A stretch of DNA of 64,000 bases, from the NCBI RefSeq assembly GCF_015291645.1, contig NZ_CP030055.1:4216001-4280000 (forward strand), read 5' to 3'. This stretch comes from Bradyrhizobium sp. CCBAU 53340 (lineage in GTDB: Bacteria; Pseudomonadota; Alphaproteobacteria; Rhizobiales; Xanthobacteraceae). Each line of letters opens with the position of its first letter. Position 1 is the first letter of the stretch. The notes under the pieces are model-generated. The model made no database searches. It had not been told where the DNA came from and saw nothing but the letters and a program-made list of their open reading frames with translations. The translations under genes were made by a program, and so were the position numbers. Shown piece after piece: positions 8,759 through 18,273 of the stretch.

Positions 8759-10737
8759 CCCTTCTGACAGCACGAGCCGCTCTGCTCGCCGGTCAGCACA
8801 CTGCGGCTGTTGCGATCAGGCGGGATGTCGAAGGCCGCGTTGGCCGCGAAGAAGCCGGTCGGCTTCAGCACGAAGCCGGCATACTCGACAGGCATGATCG
8901 GAAAATCCTCGGGCTTGCAGATATGAGTGTGGCCGAACGAGTGCCACAGCACGATATCCGCATTCTCGATGTTGCGGTCTTGCGCGGCGTAGCGCGGCAA
9001 ACCATCGCCGCCGGCATGGTTGTTGGGATAATCGCCGCTGGCGTATTTCTCGGCCGGATCGAATGCCGTCACCCAGACATGCCTGGTGGCAAAGCCTCCG
9101 CGCCTGCGCACGTAGCTGCCCTCCTGCGCCAGCATCAGCGGGCTCGGATTGACGACGAGCTTGTAGGCGGGCGCATTGCCGACCGAATTGATCTCGTTGG
9201 GATTGCTGATCTTCCAGAACCGGCCGGTCTCGCCATTGGCAACGGCGGCAGCGTCGCGCTCGCGTGAGAGGACGCGCGTGGTGGTATCGAATACGTTGCC
9301 GTGGGGATTGTCCGCGCCCCAGGGCCGCGGCACGAACTCATGCTCGGTCACGGTGTTGCCGCCACCGTCGAGATCCATGTGCAGGCGCACGTTGAAGAAA
9401 TGCTGGTGCGTCGGCCCGCCCAGGTTGTCGTCGACCATTCCGCCCCATTTGTACTTTTCACCCGACGGCACGGCGGCGGTCTGGATGATGCCGGTGAGTT
9501 TTGTCTCGAGCTGAATCGTGCCGTCCTGGTAGAGGTACCAGTAGAAGCCGTAATCGTAATTGCCGACGGTCGCGAAGAACGAGATCACGAGCCGCCGGAA
9601 CCTGCGCACCTCGAACAGGCCATTGCGGAATTCGTAGTGTTTCCAGGCAATTCCGTAGTCTTCTTCATGCATGCAGATGGCGTTCTGCATGACGAAGGGC
9701 TTGCCGTTGTTGTCGGCCGCCGGCACGTCGAAATAGTGGATGTTGCCGAGACAATCGCAGCCGAGCTCGAGCGCATTGGCGAGCATGCCGAGGCCGTATT
9801 CGCCGGCGTCGAACGCCGACTTCCAGAAGTGATTGGCGGTCGGATCGGCGTAGGGCACCACCATCTCGGTGACGCTGGCGCGATGGATCAGCGAGCGCTT
9901 GCGCATCCCGTCCTGATAGGCGAGCTGATGCAGCACCAATCCCTCGCGCGGTGTGAAGCCGACACGAAAGCTCCATTTCTGCCAGTCGACCTTCCAGCCG
10001 TCGACGCGAAAGCTCGGCCCTTCCGGCTGCTCGATATGCAGCGGCTTGATGTCGGTACGCGGGTTCGCAACTTCATGCGCGCCATAGTTCCGCTTCTTGC
10101 GCGGGATCGGTACGACCGGATCCTCATCGGTGAGGTCGATCACCCTGCCCCCGATCAGGTCGACGACCGCGACCACGCCCTCGATCGGATGGGCGTAGCC
10201 GTTGTCCTGCGGGTGCTCGCGAAAGAAGCTTACGGCACGGACGATGCGGGCGCCGCGCTCATAGTCGAAATCGAAGAAGCCAGAGGAAAACGGGTCGACC
10301 TGGACCAGCTCGATATCCTTGTCCGTGAGCCCGCGACGGTGCATCGCCGCGCGCCAACCGGAATCGGCTTTGACCACGGCCTCGCACTTGAAGAACTCCT
10401 CCAGCATCACCGGTGGCTGCCCATAGGGCGCCTCGCGGTTCGGAATGGCTTTTCGCGCGACGATCTCGCTGCGGCCGAGATCGACGATGTGCTCGATCGC
10501 CTCGCCCGTGGCGATGTCCAGCGTCAGCGCAAAGGCGCGGCGCGTTACGCCGCCAGCGGCCAGCTCCTGCTTGGTCGGCTCCTCCAGCCGCACCGTCGGG
10601 AATCGGCAATTCTCCGGCGAGGCGGCTTCGGCGCGCACCAGCGTGCAGGCCGCAGTGATCTCCTCGGCGGTCAAGGGATCGAGCGGATGCGGCGTCGCAG
10701 TCTGCGTTGATGAATCGGCTTTGACTATATCGAGCAT
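8755..10737 (-). CDS. Copper-containing primary amine oxidase
   Basis: This 660-residue enzyme oxidises primary amines to aldehydes, releasing NH3 and H2O2, using copper and a self-made topaquinone. The cofactor-forming Tyr is about residue 394 in VGNYDYG, and the catalytic Asp is about 310 in FDAGEYGLG. Copper ligands fit HQHFF and the later HSFGHTH segment, and a conserved PEDFPIMPV lies near the end. Length and layout (two small N2/N3 domains, then the large beta-sandwich) match bacterial histamine/tyramine-oxidase types. No signal peptide is seen. It lies 15 bases downstream of the serine hydrolase gene, probably in one operon. Confidence 0.93.
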   Translation of the reverse strand: MLDIVKADSSTQTATPHPLDPLTAEEITAACTLVRAEAASPENCRFPTVRLEEPTKQELAAGGVTRRAFALTLDIATGEAIEHIVDLGRSEIVARKAIPNREAPYGQPPVMLEEFFKCEAVVKADSGWRAAMHRRGLTDKDIELVQVDPFSSGFFDFDYERGARIVRAVSFFREHPQDNGYAHPIEGVVAVVDLIGGRVIDLTDEDPVVPIPRKKRNYGAHEVANPRTDIKPLHIEQPEGPSFRVDGWKVDWQKWSFRVGFTPREGLVLHQLAYQDGMRKRSLIHRASVTEMVVPYADPTANHFWKSAFDAGEYGLGMLANALELGCDCLGNIHYFDVPAADNNGKPFVMQNAICMHEEDYGIAWKHYEFRNGLFEVRRFRRLVISFFATVGNYDYGFYWYLYQDGTIQLETKLTGIIQTAAVPSGEKYKWGGMVDDNLGGPTHQHFFNVRLHMDLDGGGNTVTEHEFVPRPWGADNPHGNVFDTTTRVLSRERDAAAVANGETGRFWKISNPNEINSVGNAPAYKLVVNPSPLMLAQEGSYVRRRGGFATRHVWVTAFDPAEKYASGDYPNNHAGGDGLPRYAAQDRNIENADIVLWHSFGHTHICKPEDFPIMPVEYAGFVLKPTGFFAANAAFDIPPDRNSRSVLTGEQSGSCCQKG

Positions 10738-10752
10738 GGGGATGTCCGGAGG

Positions 10753-11949
10753 TCAGCGCGGAGCCAGGTGTGTCGCGATGGCGCGGAAGGCCGCGAACCA
10801 GCGCTGGTCGACCGGCACGTCCATCGCCTTGGGCTGCGTCGCGAGCTTGACGATGACGGTGTCCGAGTCGAGATCGATATGGAGGTGCTGGCCGTGGATA
10901 CCAATTCCGGTGATCGCGTTCCGCGCCGGATCGATCGTGAACCATTTGCTGCGATAGCGCGCACCCGGGAAGAACTCGGCGAGGTCGCCGTCGGCCCAGG
11001 CCTTCGGGTCGCCGTTCTCTCTGATATCGTCGATCCACCAGCCCGGCACCACCTGCCGTCCCTCCACCACGCCGCGATTGCGCATCATCTCGCCGAAGCG
11101 CAGCAGATCGCGCGCCGTGACCGAGATGCCGCCGGCGATGCGGCCCATGCCGTGGCTATCGAGGGTGAGCGAGCCGTCCTCCTCCGCGCCCAAGGGCTGC
11201 CAGAGATAGTCGGAGAGGATGCGGTGATAGGGCATTCCGCAGGCGCGCTCATAGACCCAGCCAAGCACCTCGGTGTTGGTCGAGACATAGTGGAACACCT
11301 TGCCGTGCGGCTTGCCGGTACCGCGTAGCGTCGCCAGATAGGCGCGCTGATGACTGGGCTCGACGCCCGGTGGCGGCACGTCCCAGCCCGACGAGAAGCG
11401 ATAGCGCGCAACGTCGCCGGCTGGGTCCTCGTAGTCCTCTTCGAACTGGATGGCGACGGCCATGTCGAGCAGGTTGCGGACCGTGCAGGTGCCATAGACC
11501 GAGCTCTCCAGCTCCGGCACATAGCGCACCACCCTCGCCTCGGGATCGACCAGGCCGCGGGCGGCCAGCACGCCGCCGAGCGTGCCTGATATCGCCTTGC
11601 TGATCGAGCAGATCAGATGCGGCGTAGCCACGCTCATACCGTCGCCGTACCATTCGTGGACCAGCGTGCCCCGATGCATGACCAGCAGCGCATCGGCGAA
11701 GGTCTCGCGGAGCGTCGCCTCGATCGTGGTCGCCTGACCGTCAGGTGCGGTGAAGCCAAGCTTTGCCAGCTCGCGCGGCGCGCTCGCGATCGGCGTCGGC
11801 TGTGCCGAGCGGCGGATCTCGGCGGTCGGCAGCACTTCGCGAACGTGCGTAAAGCCCCAGCGGATGGCGGGAAAGCTGCGCCAGTTGGCGCGGGTCACCT
11901 GGGCCTCTGGCGCGGGCGGGCTGCCGCGCATGATTTCAGTCGGTCGCAT
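10753..11949 (-). CDS. Beta-lactamase-fold serine hydrolase, NylB-like
   Basis: This is a 398-residue serine hydrolase of the class C beta-lactamase/EstB/NylB superfamily. The start at 11949 has GGAGGAATCGAG directly upstream; an earlier in-frame start lacks this and runs into the promoter region. The nucleophile motif is SISK (about 115-118), the Tyr region is HYVSTNTEVLGW, and GIHGQHLHID supplies the third motif. The spacing and LDM...F-EDY and HGKVFHYVS blocks recall 6-aminohexanoate-dimer hydrolase more than true beta-lactamases. It precedes the amine oxidase and is divergent from the AraC regulator. Confidence 0.85.
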   Translation of the reverse strand: MRPTEIMRGSPPAPEAQVTRANWRSFPAIRWGFTHVREVLPTAEIRRSAQPTPIASAPRELAKLGFTAPDGQATTIEATLRETFADALLVMHRGTLVHEWYGDGMSVATPHLICSISKAISGTLGGVLAARGLVDPEARVVRYVPELESSVYGTCTVRNLLDMAVAIQFEEDYEDPAGDVARYRFSSGWDVPPPGVEPSHQRAYLATLRGTGKPHGKVFHYVSTNTEVLGWVYERACGMPYHRILSDYLWQPLGAEEDGSLTLDSHGMGRIAGGISVTARDLLRFGEMMRNRGVVEGRQVVPGWWIDDIRENGDPKAWADGDLAEFFPGARYRSKWFTIDPARNAITGIGIHGQHLHIDLDSDTVIVKLATQPKAMDVPVDQRWFAAFRAIATHLAPR

Positions 11950-12132
11950 CTCGATTCCTCCGCGAAGCGCGATTCCGGCGCCGCTACCCGGACCGGCAGA
12001 GCGTAGGACTGCACAGGGGCAGGACCGGGCGTTATCGAGATCCGGCAATATTTTGCTGGACAGGGTCCGTGGCCGTGCCAGTCTGGCGGGGGTTCTGCTG
12101 TCTGCACGGCTACAAGATTCTGACATTCCGTC

Positions 12133-13149
12133 ATGGCCTTAAGCGCAACTCCTCCGATTCAAGACTCGGCTGTCACCCTGTTTCAGGCGAGCAGCACCGA
12201 CGTGGATGAGCATTGCGCGGCGCTCGGCCGCTGGCGGCTGAGCTACGACCAGATCAGCGCCGGCGCATTCGCCGGCAGCTTCACCCAGCTCTCGCTGCCA
12301 CGCGTCGAGGTGTTCCGCGAGATCACCAGCCAGCAGGTCCGCCAATACGGCCAGTTAGGGGCTGGTAGCTTTGGCATCGGCCTGCCCTGGCACGGTGACG
12401 GCGAGGTGAATTGCAACGGCGCCTGCGTTGCAGGCACGCAAGTCATCACCTGCATCGACGCCGAGGTCGACATGTGCACGCCGAAGGCGTTCGAGTTGCG
12501 TGGCGTCGTGACCAGCGCGGCGCTGATCGAGGAACTGGCCACTCGCCTCGACGTCGAGCTGCCGCGCACGGTCTGGCACCAGTTGCGGGCGATGGAGATG
12601 GCGGAGGCGCCGGTCGCGCGGCTGCGCGCGCATCTCGCCGCGATCCAGGACACCATCGCGACCGCACCGGAACGTTTCGACGATCCAGCCGCCCGACAAG
12701 CGCTTGAAGATGCCCTCCTCGTCGAAATCATGGACATGCTGCCGACGGCGCGTTGCGCCGATCCTGGCCGTAGTGCCGTGGCGCGCAAGCGCACCGTCGA
12801 TCGCGCCCGTGAGTTGATCCATGGCAGCGGCGATCGCCCGCTTTCACTGCTCGAGATCTGCAAGACGGTCGGCGCCAGCCCGCGCAAGCTCGGATATTGT
12901 TTCCATGAGGTGCTGGGCACGAGCCCGATGCATTATTGGCGAGCGATGCGGCTGAACCGCGCGCGCCGCGACCTCAAGCGCGGCATCGATGCGTCCGTCT
13001 ACGACGTCGCCGTGCAGCACGGCTTCTGGCACTTCAGCCAGTTCTCGCTCGACTACAAGCGCCACTTCTCCGAACTCCCGTCGGAGACGCTGCGGCGCGC
13101 CCAAGCTGGCGGCCTGATCGGGATCAGCGGTGTCGTAGGCGCCGATTGA
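12133..13149 (+). CDS. AraC-family transcriptional regulator
   Basis: This is a 338-residue regulator. The N-terminal part carries an AraC_binding_2-like sensor region. The C-terminal third has two helix-turn-helix units: SLLEICKTVGASPRKLGYCFHEVLG, then SVYDVAVQHGFWHFSQFSLDYKRHF with the family-typical FSQFSLDYKRHFSELPSETL ending. It is divergent from the hydrolase/amine-oxidase operon with about 180 bases between, so control of that operon is the natural inference. The 3' end overlaps metI by 26 bases (convergent). Confidence 0.9.
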   Translation: MALSATPPIQDSAVTLFQASSTDVDEHCAALGRWRLSYDQISAGAFAGSFTQLSLPRVEVFREITSQQVRQYGQLGAGSFGIGLPWHGDGEVNCNGACVAGTQVITCIDAEVDMCTPKAFELRGVVTSAALIEELATRLDVELPRTVWHQLRAMEMAEAPVARLRAHLAAIQDTIATAPERFDDPAARQALEDALLVEIMDMLPTARCADPGRSAVARKRTVDRARELIHGSGDRPLSLLEICKTVGASPRKLGYCFHEVLGTSPMHYWRAMRLNRARRDLKRGIDASVYDVAVQHGFWHFSQFSLDYKRHFSELPSETLRRAQAGGLIGISGVVGAD

Positions 13150-13789
13150 CCCGGCGCGCCAGATAGTCGCCGGCGCTCTGCACGAGCTGCACCAAGGCGA
13201 TCAGCACGACCACCACGGCCAGCATCATCTCCGGCATGAAGCGCTGATAGCCGTAGCGGATGCCGAGGTCGCCGAGCCCGCCGCCGCCGACTGCGCCAAC
13301 CATGGCGGAGTAGCCGAGCAGGCTGACCACCGCGAGGGTGAGCGCCAGCAACAGGCCCGGCAGCGCCTCGGGGATCAGGACCTTGAACACGATCTGGATC
13401 GGCGATGCGCCGAATGAGGATGCGGTCTCGATCAGTCCGGCATCGACCTCGCGGATCGCTGCTTCCACGAGGCGGGCGATGAAGGGCGTCGATGCGATCG
13501 TCAGCGGCACGATCGCTGCCGTCGATCCGATCGAAGTGCCGGCGACGAGCCGCGTCAACGGGATGATCGCGACCACCAGGATGATGAATGGCGTCGAACG
13601 GGTTGCGTTCACGATCATGCCGAGCACAGCGTTGACGGCGGGGGCCGCAAACAGCTCGCCCTTGCGGCTGGCCGCCAGGAACACGCCCAGCGGCAGGCCG
13701 AACACGGTGCCGAGCGCCGCCGCGATCCCAACCATGAACAGGGTTTCAAAGGTGGCCTGGATGATCAGGTTGATGAGTTCAGGCGACAT
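13124..13789 (-). CDS. metI: MetI-type ABC importer permease
   Basis: This is a 221-residue inner-membrane permease of the D-methionine uptake (MUT) family with about five membrane helices. The permease EAA-like loop reads IETASSFGASPIQIVFKVLIPEALPG around residues 120-145. The N terminus (ETLFMVGIAAALGTVFGLPLGVFL) matches MetI proteins. Its start overlaps the metN end by 11 bases. No metQ binding-protein gene is adjacent, so the substrate is methionine or a related ligand by family only. Confidence 0.88.
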   Translation of the reverse strand: MSPELINLIIQATFETLFMVGIAAALGTVFGLPLGVFLAASRKGELFAAPAVNAVLGMIVNATRSTPFIILVVAIIPLTRLVAGTSIGSTAAIVPLTIASTPFIARLVEAAIREVDAGLIETASSFGASPIQIVFKVLIPEALPGLLLALTLAVVSLLGYSAMVGAVGGGGLGDLGIRYGYQRFMPEMMLAVVVVLIALVQLVQSAGDYLARRVNRRLRHR

Positions 13790-14900
13790 AACCGAGACGC
13801 TCCGCCGAGAATTGATGCTGAGAGAGCCAGGCGAGCGTGCGCATCGCGGCGCCTTCGTCGGCGGGAATGCCGAGCACCAGCGAGCCCACTTGCTGGCCGC
13901 CGATCTCGTCTATGCGCGCCGACAGCAGCGAAACATCGAGGCCGACCTCGCGCGCGAGCCGCGCGATCAGTGTATCGCCGGCCCCTGCCCCGCGCACCTG
14001 GACGCGGATCACGACCTGGCTTCCCGGCGCCTGCACAATCCGGCTGGCCAGCGAGACCGGCAGGCTGTCGCCGGTCACCTCGGCCAGGAAGGACTGTGTG
14101 ATCGGATGCTTGGGATGGGTGAAGATGTCGGCGACATGGCCGCTCTCGACGACGTGGCCGGCATCCAGCACGACGACTTCCCTGGCGAGTTGCCGGACGA
14201 CCGACATTTCGTGGGTGATCAGCACGATGGTCACGCCGAGCTCGCGGTTGATGTTGGCAAGCAGGTCGAGGATCGCGCGCGTCGTTTGCGGATCGAGCGC
14301 CGAGGTCGCCTCGTCCGACAGCAGCACGTCTGGCCGCGTCGCCAGAGCGCGGGCAATGCCGACGCGCTGCTTCTGGCCGCCTGAGAGCTCTGACGGGTAG
14401 CGGTCGTGCTTGTCGGCAATGCCGACCAGCGCAAGCAGTTCGGTCACGCGTGCCTTGATGTCGGCTTTCGACCAGCCGGCGATCTCGAGCGGCAGGGCGA
14501 CGTTGTCGGCTGCGGTGCGCGACGACAGCAGGTTGAAGTGCTGGAAGATCATGCCGATCGACCGCTGCGCTAGCCGCAACTCGCGCCCCGTGAGCGCCGA
14601 GATATCTCTGTTATCGACGATCACACGGCCCGTGGTGGGCTTCTCCAGCCCGTTGATGAGGCGGACCAGGCTCGATTTGCCCGCGCCGGAACGGCCGATT
14701 ACGCCGGTGATGGAACCGCGTCGGATCGCGAAGTCGATGCCTTGCAGCGCGTTGACGCCGGGCTTGCCGCGATAGGCCGGATAGGTCTTCGAGACGGTCT
14801 CGAAGCGGACCATTGCCTCCGGTCCAGCCGCGGCATTTCGGATCTCGATCGGCTCTCCGATCAGCAGCGAAGGGTGCGCATTCATGGAAGCGGCTTTCAT
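13779..14900 (-). CDS. metN: MetN-type ABC importer ATP-binding protein
   Basis: This is a 373-residue ATPase partner of the permease encoded immediately downstream. Walker A is GRSGAGKSS, the signature is LSGGQKQRVGIARAL, and Walker B is VLLSDEATSALDP. The C-terminal extension (about 275-373) is a NIL domain, which in MetN binds methionine and inhibits transport from the inside. Two start codons (14900, 14885) are equally weak. I see no convincing SAM-riboswitch-like pattern in the 230 bases upstream. Confidence 0.9.
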   Translation of the reverse strand: MKAASMNAHPSLLIGEPIEIRNAAAGPEAMVRFETVSKTYPAYRGKPGVNALQGIDFAIRRGSITGVIGRSGAGKSSLVRLINGLEKPTTGRVIVDNRDISALTGRELRLAQRSIGMIFQHFNLLSSRTAADNVALPLEIAGWSKADIKARVTELLALVGIADKHDRYPSELSGGQKQRVGIARALATRPDVLLSDEATSALDPQTTRAILDLLANINRELGVTIVLITHEMSVVRQLAREVVVLDAGHVVESGHVADIFTHPKHPITQSFLAEVTGDSLPVSLASRIVQAPGSQVVIRVQVRGAGAGDTLIARLAREVGLDVSLLSARIDEIGGQQVGSLVLGIPADEGAAMRTLAWLSQHQFSAERLGYVA

Positions 14901-15132
14901 GGACGATGATTAGCTCGTCCGCCCAAAAGGCGCACGAGACCCAGGTCGCGATCCAGGCGACGAAGGATGGAACCAAGGCAGGCGCTCGATGACGACGCTG
15001 CACTGCAGCGCACCATCGCCTCTTCCCATCTCTCTTGCAATGTCAGATATTTGCGGGGAGTTGGGCGAAACTTTCCCAATTTCCAGTGCGAGCAGAAAAT
15101 TCGTCTGCCCGAATCGGCCCCGGAGGCCCGCC

Positions 15133-16608
15133 TCACCGGACCATGGACAGCCAGGGCAGCACGACCAGCAATAGCCCGGCGAAATAGAGCACGCCGAAGA
15201 TCAGCCCAAAGCCCCAGAACTGGCCCTTTCCGATATAGCCGCTGCCGTAATACATCGGCGCAGGTCCGGTCGCATAAGGCGAGATCACGCCCATCAGGCC
15301 GAGCGAATACATGCAGAGCATCGCAAGCGTGGTCACGGGCAAATCGGGAATGCCGGAGCCGACCGCAAGCACGACCGGCAGCACCGCGGCCGTATGTGAG
15401 GTGATGCTCGAGAAGAAATAGTGGATCCAGAAAAACAACGCGACCAGCAGGATCATCGCGGTCGAGGGCGAGAGTCCCGCGAGCGGCTTTGCGAATTCAT
15501 TGGCGAACCATTTGATGAAGCCGATTTCGTTCAATCCCGAGGCCAGCGTCAACAACGAGGTGAAATAGAAGAACACCTCCCAGGCGCTCTTCTCGCTGAC
15601 GATGTCGGCGAATTCGATCACGCCCGTAACCAGCATCAGCGAGATCACGATGAACACGACGGTGGTGGCATTGACGAAGTTCGACCCCAGGATCGGTACG
15701 TGGATGTCCGGGCTCGAGCCTGCGATCCACAGGAACATCGCGAGCACGATCAGCGCGAGCATGATCCACTCGTTGCGCGACATCGGGCCCATTTCCGCGA
15801 GCTCTTTGGCCGCCCATTCGGAGATTTCCGGGCTGCGTTTCACCGCGGGACGGCAGACCACGTAGCTGAGCAGCGGAACCAGAATCATCAAGAGAATGCC
15901 GAGCGGCGCGAAGCCGACGAACCACTGGCTCCAGCTCACATCGACGCCGACCGTCTTCTTGGCGATCGCCAGCGCCGCCGCGTTCGGCGCCAGCGCAGTA
16001 AAGAACAGCGAGCTCGTGATCGCGGTCGCCGCGAACGCGGTCCACATCACATAGGTGCCGATCTTGCCGGCGGTCGGCCCCGGCTCGGAGCCATAGATGC
16101 GCGGGATGTTGCTGATGATGGGATAGACAATGCCGCCGCTGCGTGCGGTGTTGGACGGCGTTGCCGGCGCCAGCAGGAAGTCGGACATCGCGACCGCATA
16201 GCCGAGGCCGAGCGTGTTGGCGCCGAGGCGCCGCACCAGCACCAGCGCGATGCGCCGGCCGAGCTGGCTCTTGCGATAACCGATCGAGAACACGAAGGCG
16301 CCGACGATCAGCCACACCGTGCTCTCGGCAAAGCCCGCCAGCATCCAGCGCAGCGATTTGTTGGGATCGGCGTCGATATAGCCGCTGATGCCGGCGACCG
16401 TGAGGCCAATCAGGCCGACCGCGCCGACCGGCATTGACTCCAGGATGAGCCCGGTGATGACGGCCGCGAACACCGCGAAATAGTGCCACTGGTTGACGTT
16501 GAGGCCCGCCGGCGCCGGCCACAGATAGATCGCGAGCCACACCACGAGCGGTGCCATCAATCTCCAGCGAAAGCCTTTCGCCTCAGGTGCCTGCGAACTG
16601 GCGGTCAT
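15133..16608 (-). CDS. DASS-family anion (dicarboxylate) transporter
   Basis: This is a 491-residue integral membrane transporter of the divalent anion:sodium symporter family (2-oxoglutarate/malate translocator-like). The start at 16608 is preceded by GGGGAGGGCGC. About a dozen helices are visible, and family segments include LLAPATPSNTARSGGI, near-twin ITSSLFFTALAPNAAALAIAKK, and FFFSSITSHTAAVLPVVLAVG, where the SNT and SHT motifs form the sodium/substrate site. It stands alone, downstream of nothing obvious on its strand. Confidence 0.88.
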   Translation of the reverse strand: MTASSQAPEAKGFRWRLMAPLVVWLAIYLWPAPAGLNVNQWHYFAVFAAVITGLILESMPVGAVGLIGLTVAGISGYIDADPNKSLRWMLAGFAESTVWLIVGAFVFSIGYRKSQLGRRIALVLVRRLGANTLGLGYAVAMSDFLLAPATPSNTARSGGIVYPIISNIPRIYGSEPGPTAGKIGTYVMWTAFAATAITSSLFFTALAPNAAALAIAKKTVGVDVSWSQWFVGFAPLGILLMILVPLLSYVVCRPAVKRSPEISEWAAKELAEMGPMSRNEWIMLALIVLAMFLWIAGSSPDIHVPILGSNFVNATTVVFIVISLMLVTGVIEFADIVSEKSAWEVFFYFTSLLTLASGLNEIGFIKWFANEFAKPLAGLSPSTAMILLVALFFWIHYFFSSITSHTAAVLPVVLAVGSGIPDLPVTTLAMLCMYSLGLMGVISPYATGPAPMYYGSGYIGKGQFWGFGLIFGVLYFAGLLLVVLPWLSMVR

Positions 16609-16709
16609 GCGCCCTCCCCTCAATCGACTGCGAATAGCCCATCGGCCAGGCCGTTTTGTCCCCGCGCGGCGTATACGGATTGTCGGTGCCACGATCAATG
16701 GGCCGACAT

Positions 16710-17516
16710 CTACCGTCCCCTGAAGTGCGGCTTGCGGCGGCCCAGGAACGCCTCGACGCCCTCCTTGTGGTCTTCGCTGAAGCTCGCGAGCGCGAACTGG
16801 TCGACGTCCATGTGGCTGGCGAGATCATCCAGCGCATGCGCGAGCCGGTTGACGGTCAGCTTGGTCATGGCAACAGACAGCGGCGGCTGCGCGGCCACCT
16901 TGCGGGCCAGCTCCATGGCGGCATCGAAGGCATAGCCGGGGTCGGTCACCTGCTCCACCAGGCCCCATTCATAGGCCTCGTCAGCAGAGATGCGCTGGTC
17001 GGCCAGGATCACCGCCTGCTTGGTGCGGGCCGGTCCGATCAGATGGAGCATGCGCGGGATGCTCTGCCAGCTCATGTTCATGCCGAGCCCGATCTCGGGC
17101 ACGCGCAGATGCGCATCGCTCCCCATGACGCGGAAGTCGAGCGCGACCGCCAGCGCCACGCCGCCGCCGACGCAAAAGCCCTCGATCGCCGCAATCGTGA
17201 TCTGTTCCATCTCCTGCCAGGCGTGCGTCAGGCGCGGCCCGAGCTTGAGGTGCCGCCTGAGCGTGCCGAGATCCATCGCCTTGCGCGATCGCCCTTCGTC
17301 GTCCTTGAGGTCGAAGCCGGCACTGAACGCGCCCGAATTGCCCGTCAGCACCACGACGGAGGTCGATGCGTCATCCTCGAAGCTGCGCGCCGCCGCAGTG
17401 AGCTGGCGCAGCGCTTCCGGCGACAATGCGTTGATGCCGTCGTGACGATCGAACCGTACCACAGCGATCCGCCCCTCCGGCCCGAGACCTTTCTCGATCT
17501 TGACGAAGTCCCTCAT
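16710..17516 (-). CDS. Enoyl-CoA hydratase/isomerase family protein
   Basis: This is a 268-residue crotonase-fold protein starting at 17516 (MRDFVKIEKGLG...). The oxyanion-hole region GNSGAFSAGFDLKDDEG and the segment AAIEGFCVGGGVALAVALDFRV are clear. The position of the usual second catalytic Glu reads RVPEIGLGMNMSW, so hydratase activity is possible, but isomerase or another crotonase activity is not excluded. It is divergent from the nitrile hydratase operon by 124 bases. Confidence 0.85.
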   Translation of the reverse strand: MRDFVKIEKGLGPEGRIAVVRFDRHDGINALSPEALRQLTAAARSFEDDASTSVVVLTGNSGAFSAGFDLKDDEGRSRKAMDLGTLRRHLKLGPRLTHAWQEMEQITIAAIEGFCVGGGVALAVALDFRVMGSDAHLRVPEIGLGMNMSWQSIPRMLHLIGPARTKQAVILADQRISADEAYEWGLVEQVTDPGYAFDAAMELARKVAAQPPLSVAMTKLTVNRLAHALDDLASHMDVDQFALASFSEDHKEGVEAFLGRRKPHFRGR

Positions 17517-17640
17517 GGCGCGCCTCCGAAGCCTGATTTTCGCCGGATCGTAGCGCACATCAGGCGTCACGAATATGGGACCTGATGCGCCGCAACGAAC
17601 GCTCGACAGGACAGGATCATTGCGCTTAATCTTTCGCGCC

Positions 17641-18273
17641 ATGAGCCACGATCACGACCATCATCATCACGACCACGATCATTCGGAATTGTCGGAGACC
17701 GAGCTGCGCGTGCGCGCGCTCGAGACGATCTTGACCGAGAAAGGCTACGTCGAGCCGGCCGCGCTCGACGCCATCATCCAGGCCTATGAGACCAAGATCG
17801 GCCCGCATAACGGCGCGCGCGTCGTCGCCAAGGCCTGGACCGATCCCGCCTTCAAGAAGGCGCTATTGGAGGACGGCAGCAAGGCGATCGGCACGCTCGG
17901 CCATGTCAGCCGCGTCGGCGACCATCTCGTCGTGGTCGAGAACACGCCCTCGCGTCACAATATGGTCGTGTGCACGCTCTGCTCCTGTTACCCCTGGGAA
18001 ATGCTGGGGCTGCCGCCGGTCTGGTACAAGGCCTCGCCCTACCGCTCGCGCGCCGTGAAGGATCCGCGCGGCGTGCTCGCCGATTTCGGCGTGAGTGTGC
18101 CCAAGGACATTGAGATCCGCGTGTGGGATTCGACCGCCGAGACGCGCTTCCTGGTGCTGCCGATGCGCCCGGCAGGAACGGAAGGCTGGAGCGAAGAGCA
18201 GCTTGCCGAGCTTGTGACCCGCGACTCCATGATCGGGACCGGCTTTCCCAAATCGCCGGGAGCGCCGTCGTGA
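17641..18273 (+). CDS. nthA: Nitrile hydratase alpha subunit, cobalt type
   Basis: This is a 210-residue alpha chain of the enzyme that hydrates nitriles to amides. The metal-binding claw is VCTLCSC (Cys111, Cys114, Ser115, Cys116). Thr at the third position is the signature of cobalt enzymes, where iron types have Ser. [14 protein letters not shown] and the [17 protein letters not shown] block follow as in the family. The first 14 residues are extremely His/Asp rich ([14 protein letters not shown]), which is unusual and suggests metal capture. The stop overlaps the beta start (GTGA). Confidence 0.95.
   Translation: MSHDHDHHHHDHDHSELSETELRVRALETILTEKGYVEPAALDAIIQAYETKIGPHNGARVVAKAWTDPAFKKALLEDGSKAIGTLGHVSRVGDHLVVVENTPSRHNMVVCTLCSCYPWEMLGLPPVWYKASPYRSRAVKDPRGVLADFGVSVPKDIEIRVWDSTAETRFLVLPMRPAGTEGWSEEQLAELVTRDSMIGTGFPKSPGAPS

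Noticed and set aside
14901..15132. SAM-II or other methionine riboswitch upstream of metN
   Set aside because: I looked for the conserved core by eye on the minus strand and found no convincing match.
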